Assembly: GCA_900128585.1 (NCBI GenBank)
Contig: LT642314.1
Span: 4,677-23,888, forward strand
Length of the DNA: 19,212 nucleotides
Direction: 5' to 3'
DNA from: Stramenopiles sp. TOSAG23-3
Taxonomy: Eukaryota; Sar
Shown here piece by piece: positions 8,709 through 16,600 of the stretch. Every line of letters begins with the position of its first letter. Within the stretch, counting starts at the first letter, position 1. Made by a program: the position numbers and the translations under genes. The notes under the pieces are model-generated. The model did not search any database and was not told the DNA's origin. It was given only the letters and a program-made list of their open reading frames with translations.

Positions 8709-9338
8709 TCAGTTTGCAATACTAACGCCATGTACGTTATTCGAGCTTTGCAAGGTATGCCAATTTGCATGATTAGTTTTACTATCTGGTTCGCGAAGAG
8801 AGTCTAAATATTTTCGAAACATGCTAAAGTGGAGCGTATGCGATCGTGGCTGAACACGGGTGAAGGAATTCTTGCCATTCCTGAAAATGACGGAATGGTT
8901 TTCAAGTTTTTTGTTCTGTTCCACTTCCGTCATTGTTCCAATAACACAACCGTTTGTGACTGTGCACAGTCTTTTGAGATGCGCTTTAATTTCGATAACG
9001 TTGCAATTGCCTACCTCTAACGCTTCTATGACCGAACCAACTTCAAATAAATTAAGGGTCCCTATTACCATACCACAAGTTTGTTCGTATTCAGTGTTTT
9101 CAGTCGAAACAGAGAATACTTTTGTGTGCTCTTCAAATATATTATCTTCCCCTATGCAAATCGGGCCATGTTTTGCTCGAATTTCGCAAAGCGGATTTAC
9201 AATCGTGCCAGGCCCAATAAACACGTCCCCTTCTATAACCGCAGAGGTTGACACCATCGCACTGCTACTGATTACGACTCCCTGCCCGATCATATCTTCT
9301 GGCGAGGGAGCTGTATTACCATTTAGAAGTTGTGACAT
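8709..9338 (-). CDS. DCTN6: Dynactin subunit 6 (p27), left-handed beta-helix protein
   Basis: 209 residues, slightly above the roughly 190 of animal p27. The body (about 21-140) is a hexapeptide-repeat left-handed beta helix. Turns are visible in SSSAMVSTSAVIEGDVFIGP (24-43), then ICIGEDNIFEEHTKV, and further turns at 92-135 including EVGNCNVIEIKAH and TNGCVIG. A helix with FRKYLDSLR (174-182) follows. In dynactin, p27 pairs with p25 in the pointed-end complex that caps the Arp11 end of the filament and recruits cargo for cytoplasmic dynein. The alternative for such a fold is a gamma-carbonic anhydrase-like or acyltransferase protein. However, no set of three zinc-ligand histidines is seen, and the helix order matches p27. 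The C-terminal 25 residues are a lineage-specific extension. An E2F-like palindrome abuts the start codon. Confidence 0.88.
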   Translation of the reverse strand: MSQLLNGNTAPSPEDMIGQGVVISSSAMVSTSAVIEGDVFIGPGTIVNPLCEIRAKHGPICIGEDNIFEEHTKVFSVSTENTEYEQTCGMVIGTLNLFEVGSVIEALEVGNCNVIEIKAHLKRLCTVTNGCVIGTMTEVEQNKKLENHSVIFRNGKNSFTRVQPRSHTLHFSMFRKYLDSLREPDSKTNHANWHTLQSSNNVHGVSIAN

Positions 9339-9339
9339 T

Positions 9340-9351
9340 TTTCGCGCGAAA
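9340..9351 (-). promoter_or_regulatory. E2F-like palindrome TTTCGCGCGAAA
   Basis: A perfect 12-bp palindrome containing the E2F/DP core TTTCGCGC on both strands begins one base upstream of the dynactin 6 ATG. The flanking spacer is strongly AT-rich, which makes CGCGCG striking. It would lie in the leader or at the transcription start. Confidence 0.45.
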
Positions 9352-10275
9352 TGAATGTCAAGTACTAAATGACTGGATTTACATGCGCACTATTTCTCTT
9401 CTCTGAAACTATTGAAATGAAATGAAGGAAATTTCAGACCTCATCTATATTTGAGTTTAGATAATATATGATTAATTCATTTTTATATTTAATTATAATA
9501 ATAATTATTAAAATAATTAATAATAATATTTTATTATAATAATAATAATAAAATATAGTCTAGTCGTCTATTATTATTATTTTTTTTTATTATTATTATT
9601 TTTTTTTTTTAAATAATAAATAAGAAGCAGCAGCAGCACACGGTTAATAATAATAATTAAAAAAATATTATTTTATTTATTTTTTATAATTATTACGTAG
9701 TCTAATAATAATAATAAAAAATATTTAATAGTCCGTCGTTTAGATAGAGGAGAAGATGATGATATTAAAATATATGATAATACCAAGGGGTATTAATCAT
9801 CACAACAAAAAATGGACTGTTGTTATATTTATAGACGACTATATGTGTAATTAGAATTTATCGTCTTCATATACTGCGAGAACTGCGAACTTATCTCTGC
9901 TCCTGAGATTTTACTAAATCAAATTTACCCTTGTCACTTAGTCTTGACTATCATTCTATAAATATAAAATTATATATCCATTCTATATAATTTGTTTTCA
10001 TTCTCATGTGTCCTCCATGCATTGTTATTACCCTAAATCACAACCATCAATGAGACGAAATTACAGAATCAAGTTAGGATTAGGGTACGACGAAGCTAAA
10101 TTTAATTACTTAAATAACGTTTTTAAATTTAGGGTATGACGAAGCTAAATTTAATTACTTAAATAACAGCCAATTTTCTTGTTTTTAATTGTATTTTATC
10201 CATCTCATATTTATCTATTTTGAATAAATTACCACCGGAATTCTTAATAAATTCTTATCGACTTTGTAGAAATAT
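9352..10275. other. Extremely AT-rich spacer
   Basis: No gene is seen. Two long blocks contain no G or C at all: 9479-9557 and 9569-9623. They are built of TAA/TTA runs and T homopolymers. A 38-bp direct repeat is at 10081-10167. This is the spacer upstream of dynactin 6 and downstream of the coiled-coil gene, both on the minus strand. Confidence 0.7.
10081..10167. repeat. 38-bp direct repeat, two copies, period 49
   Basis: Copies at 10081-10118 and 10130-10167 differ at one base (C to T in GGGTACGAC/GGGTATGAC). Each starts with TAGGGTA and ends with TACTTAAATAAC. Confidence 0.95.
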
Positions 10276-11979
10276 TTACGCGGACGTATCCACTGTTGGG
10301 CTGCTCGGAAGAGGAGGCGGTCTTCGCCTTGGCGGGTGGTCCGGGCTCTTTTGGCGCTTTTCTTGTATTCCATTGGTCGAAGGGGTGAACGGTTTGCGCG
10401 CTTCCAATATAGTCCCTAACCCTAAACGCGACGACACAAGGAGGTCATCTTGAGATATGGTTTTCAATTCCATCCTCGCCTGGGCTTCCTTCCCGCGGCC
10501 AATCCTGGCTTTCATCATGGCCCTAAAATTTTCAGACTTGTCCATGTGCTCTTGTCTTGCATTGTATCTATCGTCGTGGTAGAGAAGGGGAGGGGGCGAA
10601 GGTGAATCGTCGTGGCGCAACTGGCTGCTTCGCTCTTCCTCGTCATACACTCGCACCTGCCTCCTGCCAACGTATTGCTGGAGGTAGGGCTGCGCCCGAG
10701 GCCCTTGGGAGGAGGGGCCATTGTTGTAGAAAGGGGCTTGAGATGCTTCTCTGACTTCGTCCCTAGGGTTTCCTCTGGCGTTCTCCTGAAATCGTTGCGG
10801 CGCTACCTCTACCCTATTGCTTCGGCTGTTTGCCCTTTTGTCGTTGTAGCTAGACGCCGACGAGCGTGCGGCAGAATCGCCACCTCCCCGTGCCGGTTGT
10901 TTAAATTCCACTAGTTGATCAGTATATTGCTCGTTGTCGCGACTACAGTCTCCTGGTTGATAATTGCTATAGCCGTCACGTGCGATATCGTAGAGGCTGC
11001 CCGGAGAAATTTCATGACCACCATTTTGCAAAGGCTGCATTGCCGCATACGATGGCTCTACGAACTGCTCCCGGACAGCCTCCCACGCCGATGGCCTCTG
11101 CGTAAACTCGCCGTTCCGACCACTCGGGCCGGCACCGACTACCTGCCCTTTTCCTGCCGGGTGCTTAGTTCGCTTTTGTCTCGACAGCGGTGGCGAGGAA
11201 GATGGGGATTTGGGAGGGGGGGCAAGGGAGAGTCTGCGAGATACTGTGTGCGCTTTCAACTTCCGACGTTGCAGGCGTACCTCAGCTTCTGCTTTCTTCA
11301 CTTCGGAGTCTGTGTGCAGCTGCAATTCGGTCATCTTTTTCTTCGTCTCTGCGATTTCTTGACGAAGCCTGCTTATTTCCAAGTTCTTCTTTGCAACGAG
11401 ATTGTTATGGCGAATTTCATTCGCTTTTAATTTGCTAAGAAGGTTTTTCGCCGATTCTTGGCCACCCAACTGCTGGACCAAATCACTGTACATGTCCTTT
11501 TCGTCTCTCAAAGCGTTGTTCCGCTTTTCCAAGTCCCTAATTTTGCGTTGCGCCTCCGATAGGCGCTCTGGCCTTGGGTTCCCGTTGATAAGCCCGAAAG
11601 ACTCACGTGCTGGTGAAATAGAACTATTCATCGAGGATTCCGCGAGGATTTCCATGGCTTCCCGCAGCGCCCGGATCTCTTCCCAACACTCTTCGATGGT
11701 TGATGGAACAATCCCTTCTGTCGCCAACTTTTTCATGACATTTTCCTGAGCGGGAGACCCGCCCCTGTTGTACGACAGACTGTGGGAGGCTGCTCCAGAG
11801 TGGTAGCTCCCCTCCTGCACCTCATTGCTTCTATGGAACGCACTCGTAAACCCAGGGCTTATGTCTCGGGGACTCTCGGCCCTTTCTTGGCGGTTCTGGG
11901 AACGGCTTCCTTCACTAAACGTTGAGAAATATGCACCATTATGGCGTTGGGCTTTCCTTTGCAAGAACCCAGGAATCAT
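10276..11979 (-). CDS. Coiled-coil protein with Ser/Arg/Pro-rich disordered tail
   Basis: 567 residues, one exon. The ATG at 11979 is the first after an in-frame TAG 13 codons upstream. Residues 1-80 are Ser/Gly/Arg-rich with SP pairs. Residues 92-116 form an acidic helix (IEECWEEIRALREAMEILAE). Residues 136-245 form a long coiled coil with heptad leucines (LSEAQRKIRDLEKRNNALRD, then NLEISRLRQEIAETKKKMTE). The remainder is basic, Ser/Pro/Arg/Gln-rich and probably disordered. A more ordered stretch near the C-terminus (about 470-530) includes ENFRAMMKARIGRGKEAQAR. No catalytic domain, signal peptide or membrane segment is visible. A structural or scaffold role at centrosome, basal body or cytoskeleton is possible by analogy only. 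The product is not recognised. Confidence 0.75.
   Translation of the reverse strand: MIPGFLQRKAQRHNGAYFSTFSEGSRSQNRQERAESPRDISPGFTSAFHRSNEVQEGSYHSGAASHSLSYNRGGSPAQENVMKKLATEGIVPSTIEECWEEIRALREAMEILAESSMNSSISPARESFGLINGNPRPERLSEAQRKIRDLEKRNNALRDEKDMYSDLVQQLGGQESAKNLLSKLKANEIRHNNLVAKKNLEISRLRQEIAETKKKMTELQLHTDSEVKKAEAEVRLQRRKLKAHTVSRRLSLAPPPKSPSSSPPLSRQKRTKHPAGKGQVVGAGPSGRNGEFTQRPSAWEAVREQFVEPSYAAMQPLQNGGHEISPGSLYDIARDGYSNYQPGDCSRDNEQYTDQLVEFKQPARGGGDSAARSSASSYNDKRANSRSNRVEVAPQRFQENARGNPRDEVREASQAPFYNNGPSSQGPRAQPYLQQYVGRRQVRVYDEEERSSQLRHDDSPSPPPLLYHDDRYNARQEHMDKSENFRAMMKARIGRGKEAQARMELKTISQDDLLVSSRLGLGTILEARKPFTPSTNGIQEKRQKSPDHPPRRRPPPLPSSPTVDTSA
10414..10426. repeat. Telomere-like repeat inside the coiled-coil gene
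   Basis: CCCTAACCCTAAA on the plus strand (TTTAGGGTTAGGG on the coding strand) encodes part of SRLGLG near the C-terminus. About two TTAGGG units sit inside the reading frame. Confidence 0.7.
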
Positions 11980-12186
11980 TCTCTTTGCCCGGCCCGTTGC
12001 CCGAAGCCGTGCGTCCTATTTCGTGCGCCTGGCACGCCGCTAAAGTTTCTCACGCTGTAGTTTTCAAACGAGAGAGGGAGAAAGTCTCTGTTGTCTAACC
12101 CAAGTTGTTTTGCTTTTTTTAGTGTGGGCCGTCTAGAAATAGAAGATTATTTGATGTTTCTTTTGTGGGATGTGCGTGCGTGTGTC

Positions 12187-12225
12187 GGGGGGGCGGGGTA
12201 GTACCAATATCGGGTGGTGGTGGGG
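12187..12225 (+). other. G-rich tract, potential G-quadruplex
   Basis: G runs at 12187-12193 (G7), 12195-12198 (G4), 12212-12214 (G3) and 12222-12225 (G4), with short loops apart from one of 13 bases. It lies about 210-245 bases upstream of the minus-strand coiled-coil gene, whose coding strand is C-rich here. Confidence 0.4.
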
Positions 12226-12544
12226 AATTCGTTCTTCTTGTAATAAAAAAATTCATCCTGCTGCTGTTGTGGCGTGTATTATTATTATTTATTATTAATT
12301 AATTTTATATATTAGAGTTCGTACTTTACCACCAACTACTCATTCCTCTCTTTATATTAATAACAGCTATATTCATATTATAACAGGGATATACTTATTC
12401 AGATTAATAATAAAACAATAAAACACCATCCATCACATCAGCACATCATCATAATCACATACAAGTACAGAATGATCTATATGTAGATATAGAATAGTAG
12501 ACTATAATTTAATATATTCATAATGGACATTATAATTATTAACC

Positions 12545-12559
12545 TTAGGGTTAGGGTTA
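12545..12559 (+). repeat. Interstitial telomere-like motif
   Basis: TTAGGGTTAGGGTTA is two and a half perfect TTAGGG units in an AT-rich spacer. Confidence 0.7.
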
Positions 12560-12731
12560 AGGCCACTGCATGAAAGAAGTACTAAATAAGTAGTGTAATA
12601 TACGTTAGATAGGTAATAAAATGCACCCTACCGTCAATTTAACCGTAGTGTTAATGTATTTTAGATAGGTTAGGCGAGGTTCATGCTTACCTGTATTATA
12701 ACACCGTGTAATTAAAATTTTTTTTTCTGCC

Positions 12732-12810
12732 CTGCTGTAGTGATTCTAATTTTTTGTTCTGCTGTAGTGATGCTAAATGTTTGCTCTGCTGTAGTGATTC
12801 TAATTTTTTG
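12732..12810 (+). repeat. Three copies of a 25-nt repeat, period 27
   Basis: Copies at 12732-12756, 12759-12783 and 12786-12810 share CTGCTGTAGTGATTCTAA. Copies 1 and 3 are identical; copy 2 has a few changes (GATGCTAAATG). Only two bases separate copies, so this is a short minisatellite. Confidence 0.9.
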
Positions 12811-13194
12811 CAGTATAATGGTTCTTAGTCCTTTTTTAGTCCAAACATAACAATATTGTGAGATGTATTTCGGTTGGCATAATATATGTTTTTTACGCTA
12901 TATGTCTTTTTTTTTGCAACCCTATGTGAAGCAGCCAGAGTTCGTAGTACTCTTTTCTTTATTTCATAATGAATTACTAGAAATGATCCGTTAGTTATCG
13001 TTATCGTGATGAACTAGACACTAGACGACGACGACTATTGTATACGTTTATATACATTAAATTATAGATACTTCTTATTGGTACTGTATAATATATTATG
13101 TATATAATTATTTCTTTCTTTCTTACTTCTTACAGTAAAACAAAATGAACGAATAAAAGGAATGATGAAAAAACTCAATGGGAACAAACTTTTA

Positions 13195-13222
13195 GTCAAC
13201 CCTTACCCGTCAACCCTTACCC
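13195..13222 (+). repeat. Perfect 14-nt tandem duplication
   Basis: GTCAACCCTTACCC occurs twice back to back, with a degenerate AACCCTTGCCC following at 13242. It ends 66 bases before the EF-hand gene start, in its promoter or leader, and resembles a diverged CCCTAA motif. Confidence 0.85.
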
Positions 13223-13288
13223 TCACCACGCTGTTTTACGGAACCCTTGCCCTCCCTGCACTACAACGACAGCACGCATACACCGCAA

Positions 13289-16015
13289 ATGGCCTCCCCC
13301 GCGGACGGTGCCCTGGCGGGCCTGGTCTTGGACGGGATTTTTGAGGAAGCCCAGGGGAGCCTAAAGTACATTCTCGGGCAGGTCGTTCTCAAGCTTCAAC
13401 GGCAGGAGGAGCAGATCGCGGAGCAGGGCGCCCAGATTGCTGCGCAGGAACGGTTGATCGAATCGATGAAGGGCTCGAAAGAGGAGAGCAAGCAGCTTGC
13501 CCAGGAGGCGGCCGAGGCGCACGGGCGGGAAGTCCTGGGGATCATGAAGAACATCACGGACGCGATGGGGTCTCGGATAGTGGACATCAACAAGACGATG
13601 GCCACCCTGGTGTACAACATCCAAGGGTTCGAGATGAAGGTATCCGAGCAGTCCGACGCGCAGAAGCGGGCGGAGCGGGAGTACGAGGATCGGATGAACC
13701 AGCAGCTGGACAAGATGAAGCAGGACCAGGCCGCGTCGACGGCCATGCTCCTGGAACGGGAGAAGGAGCTGGAGGCGTCGGAGGCAAAGAAAATGGCCGA
13801 GCTGAAGGCGAACGAGGATGCGCTGAAGCGCGAGCTTGAGGAGCTGAGGCGGCGGCAGCGACGGACGAGCGCCAAGGCGTCGGAGGCCGCAGCGCTCGCG
13901 GCGGCGGCGGCGAGGGAGGGCGGGGACCATGAGGCGGGGGGAGAGGTCGACATGTCTGAAGTGAACAAGCGCGTGGCGGAGATCGAGGCCAAGCTGAAGC
14001 ACGACAACGAGGAGAACATGGAGCGCATGCGCCAGGAGAACGAGCGGGCGCGAGAGTTGGAGCGAGAGCGGGCGGAGGCCAAGGTGGCGCCTCCCCCTCC
14101 GTCTCCCGTCACTGAGGAGGTCGCGCCGGCCGCCGCGGCTGCCCCTTCCGTCGAACGGTTGCCACCCGGGCTCGGCCCGGAAGAGGCGAAGGAGCAGAAG
14201 CGCAAGCTCTTGGCCGAGCGGTGGGAGCGACTGAAGCAGTTGATGGACCCGGGCGAGATGGAAAAGTACCGGACGGCGTTCCGCCTGTTCGACACGGACG
14301 GGAGTGGGAGCGTGAACGTGGACGAGGTGGACGGGATGCTCCGGTCGATGGGGATCACGGTGCCGAAGGACCAGATCTCTGTCCTGATCGATCAGGTGGA
14401 CCTGGACGGGTCGGGGGAGGTGGACGAGCAGGAATTCATCATGATGATGGCGTCGGCAGAGACGTCGCCGGAGTGGCAATCGATCCGCAAGCGCGTCTCG
14501 GACCTGTCCCGGGAAAAGGTGGACCCAAAGAAGAGCATTGGAAACCGGCTCAAGGAGCTGGAAGCGTTCATCCACCAGGCGGAGGCGAAGTTTCGAAAGG
14601 CCAAGCTGCAGGAGGAACGGATCGGGGAGGTGGAGGCCAAGCTGGACGGGGCCGTCGCGCTGCAAACGACCCGGATCGACCGCCTGGACCAGGACCTCGA
14701 CACGATCTCGGACAAGTTTGGGTCCGTCGACAAGGCCCACAAATCGTTCGAGGCGGAGTTGGCGCGGAAGGAGGGCGTGGACCGCGCCCTGAAGACCATC
14801 GGGCGGCTCGCCCTGTTGGAGGAGCAAATAAAGACCAAGCTGGAACGCTCGGACATGGAGGAGGTCAAGGCGATGATCTGGACGGACGTCTCCGGGCTCT
14901 TGGAGGAGGCGACGAAGGACGCGGTCCAGCGCCCGGAGTTCGAGGAGCGGCTTCGGACCAAGGCGGACGTCGTGAAACTCGGGATGAAGGCGGACCAGGA
15001 CCTCGTCGACGCGGTCGTCGAACGGATCGAGCAGCGCGTCGAGACGATGTACGGGGACGTCGAGCTGATCAAGATGAACGAAGAGGCCGAGGAGCTCCAC
15101 CGGGAGCAGCAGCGAAGGAAGGAGCAGGAGATCGTCGACCTGATGTCCGTGCTGGACGACCGGGTCAAGCTGACCTCGGAGAACGTGGAGGAGGACTTGA
15201 CGCAGGTCCAGAAGGCCCTGGCGGGAAAGGCAGACCGGACCAAGGTCGTCCAGATCCTTCAGCAGCTGGACACCATGGGGTCGAACACCGAAGTCCTCGA
15301 GCGAATCAAGAAGCGGCTCGGAAGCAAGGCGAGCAAGGTCGACTTCGACCGGGTCCTGGGCCTGGCGAAGCGGCTCGGGAAGAACGTGAAGAGCCTCGAC
15401 GACTCGATGAAGGGCCTGTCCGACGTCGACGGGGTCGCCGTCAAGTGCCTCGCGTGCGACCGTCCGCTCGCAAAGCTGTCCGAGTCGACCCTACTCGGCG
15501 ACGGGGGGGTGGACTTTGCCGACGAGCCGAACCCGCCCTTGGGGAGGCCCAAGGGGTACTTGCTCCACCCGCTGCACCGATCGGGGGCCCTGCGGCCGCT
15601 CGGCCTGCACTACCGCGTGCAGCGGGTGAACCGGGGCGGGGAACACCGCCCCAGAGCCCAAACGGCGGGGGGGACCCGGCGAAGCTGGGGCGGGACCGTC
15701 CGGCACGGCGGCGGCCGGCCGTACTCCGGGACACCAACAAAGGCTAGGGGGTTTGCCCCAAGCCGCAGCACCCGGTCCGCCGGACGAGGGGGAGGCGGCA
15801 TGGGGGGGAGCGCATCGATGCCCGGGCTGTCCCCAGAAACCCACTTTGGGAGCAGCCCGAACCAACGGGGGAACAGGTCGTCCCCGGGGACGCCCGTGTC
15901 GTCGACGTCGACAGTGACTCGAGCGAGCCCGAACAATTCGTTCAGCAAGATGGACAGTTTGAAACGGTACGTCCAAGGCTGCGATGGGCGGTACTACGTG
16001 ACTGATTCGTTGTAA
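13289..16015 (+). CDS. EF-hand and DUF4795-like coiled-coil protein, probable flagellar component
   Basis: 908 residues from ATG 13289. The frame stays open upstream, but the only earlier candidate is a TTG at 13247, not a likely start in a eukaryote. Coiled coil occupies about 20-285, followed by a Pro/Ala linker. A canonical EF-hand pair has calcium loops at 335-346 (DTDGSGSVNVDE) and 371-382 (DLDGSGEVDEQE), 36 residues apart, with all metal-ligand positions filled. A second long coiled coil runs about 420-715 and ends in KCLACDRPL (719-727). This Cys-x-x-Cys-Asp-Arg-Pro signature matches DUF4795, the domain of glutamine-rich protein 2 (QRICH2), a sperm-flagellum protein. The Arg/Gly/Ser-rich tail ends in RYVQGCDGRYYVTD. 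Calcium-responsive flagellar assembly or scaffolding is the likely role by homology. The gene is far GC-richer than its neighbours, and its codons mostly end in G or C. Long frames on other strands here (13361-15100 -, 13396-14358 -, 14221-15747 +) are products of that composition. Confidence 0.88.
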   Translation: MASPADGALAGLVLDGIFEEAQGSLKYILGQVVLKLQRQEEQIAEQGAQIAAQERLIESMKGSKEESKQLAQEAAEAHGREVLGIMKNITDAMGSRIVDINKTMATLVYNIQGFEMKVSEQSDAQKRAEREYEDRMNQQLDKMKQDQAASTAMLLEREKELEASEAKKMAELKANEDALKRELEELRRRQRRTSAKASEAAALAAAAAREGGDHEAGGEVDMSEVNKRVAEIEAKLKHDNEENMERMRQENERARELERERAEAKVAPPPPSPVTEEVAPAAAAAPSVERLPPGLGPEEAKEQKRKLLAERWERLKQLMDPGEMEKYRTAFRLFDTDGSGSVNVDEVDGMLRSMGITVPKDQISVLIDQVDLDGSGEVDEQEFIMMMASAETSPEWQSIRKRVSDLSREKVDPKKSIGNRLKELEAFIHQAEAKFRKAKLQEERIGEVEAKLDGAVALQTTRIDRLDQDLDTISDKFGSVDKAHKSFEAELARKEGVDRALKTIGRLALLEEQIKTKLERSDMEEVKAMIWTDVSGLLEEATKDAVQRPEFEERLRTKADVVKLGMKADQDLVDAVVERIEQRVETMYGDVELIKMNEEAEELHREQQRRKEQEIVDLMSVLDDRVKLTSENVEEDLTQVQKALAGKADRTKVVQILQQLDTMGSNTEVLERIKKRLGSKASKVDFDRVLGLAKRLGKNVKSLDDSMKGLSDVDGVAVKCLACDRPLAKLSESTLLGDGGVDFADEPNPPLGRPKGYLLHPLHRSGALRPLGLHYRVQRVNRGGEHRPRAQTAGGTRRSWGGTVRHGGGRPYSGTPTKARGFAPSRSTRSAGRGGGGMGGSASMPGLSPETHFGSSPNQRGNRSSPGTPVSSTSTVTRASPNNSFSKMDSLKRYVQGCDGRYYVTDSL

Positions 16016-16391
16016 AACAAGAAAAATTTGGCTGTTATTTTTTATAGTATTACACTACTAATTTAGTACTTCTTTTCATGTACCTATTAGTTAAGTTCAG
16101 TTCTTTCAATTCATTTCTATTTCATTTAAATTACTTAAAGACTATATAAATGATATAGGCTATATTTAAATAGACTTGACTACTTAAGTAGCTGTTTAAA
16201 TAGTATAAAGAAAGAAGAAGAACGAAGAAGAAGAATTGAAGAGATCATCTTGGGAGATATACGTAGATATAGGAAGATAATCAGTAAGATACAGCTAACT
16301 TACAGTACTAATTTTATTTGCAAACAACAGCCACACAGCACCGCATCACCTCCTCGCTCCTCACCGGTTTTCTCCCCTGCGAGGCAAGCAG

Positions 16392-16523
16392 TCACGGATT
16401 GACCGCGGATGGTACTGTAATCTCTCCCATGGTTCCGGCAACTTCATGGTAGATCCCTGTATCGCATTCCTCGCCGTCGCAAAGCATTGGCATTCTCATG
16501 CTGTGGCCTGTTTCCTCCAAGGC
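16392..16523 (-). other. Possible minus-strand terminal exon or gene remnant
   Basis: The minus strand reads GETGHSMRMPMLCDGEECD-like sequence down to a TGA at 16392-16394, about 43 codons. Composition is protein-like and clearly GC-richer than the flanks. Just upstream on that strand is a T10 tract followed by TTGGAG, shaped like a splice acceptor, and a GTATGT donor-like hexamer is at 16618-16623. The frame continues open to 16697 without splicing. It could be a terminal exon, a decayed gene or chance. No family is recognised. Confidence 0.2.
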
Positions 16524-16589
16524 AATGTAAAAAAAAAAAGGAAATGCAAGATTGAGAACGACCAAACGAAGTCGCACTATTGCAGATGG

Positions 16590-16600
16590 TATATTTATAG
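16590..16600 (+). promoter_or_regulatory. TATA-like sequence upstream of the secreted protein gene
   Basis: TATATTTATAG lies 236 bases before the ATG at 16837. It is the best TATA match in a GC-moderate part of the spacer, but its use would imply a leader of about 200 nt. Confidence 0.2.

Larger units (their letters stand above)
11980..13288. other. Divergent spacer of 1.3 kb with several repeats
   Basis: No gene is supported. The part near the coiled-coil gene (11980-12240) has mixed composition and a G-rich tract. From about 12270 it is AT-rich, with a telomere-like motif, a 27-nt triple repeat and a 14-nt tandem pair. The frame at 13162-13344 (+) overlaps the start of the EF-hand gene in another frame and is a by-product. 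This spacer must carry the promoters of both divergent genes. Confidence 0.6.

Noticed and set aside
8709-9354. 164-codon plus-strand frame (8860-9354)
   Set aside because: It is antisense to dynactin 6, whose beta-helix hexapeptides are unmistakable on the minus strand.
12732-12810. Three regular repeats suggestive of a CRISPR array
   Set aside because: Copies are separated by two bases, not by spacers, and the genome is eukaryotic.
13247-13288. Upstream extension of the EF-hand gene from TTG at 13247
   Set aside because: TTG initiation is a bacterial convention. The first ATG in frame is 13289 and begins a sensible N-terminus.
13361-15747. Long open frames on other frames/strands within the EF-hand gene (13361-15100 -, 13396-14358 -, 14221-15747 +)
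   Set aside because: They are compositional mirrors of a GC-rich coiled-coil gene (runs of Arg, Leu, Ser or Gly). The plus frame 13289-16015 has intact EF-hands and a coiled coil.
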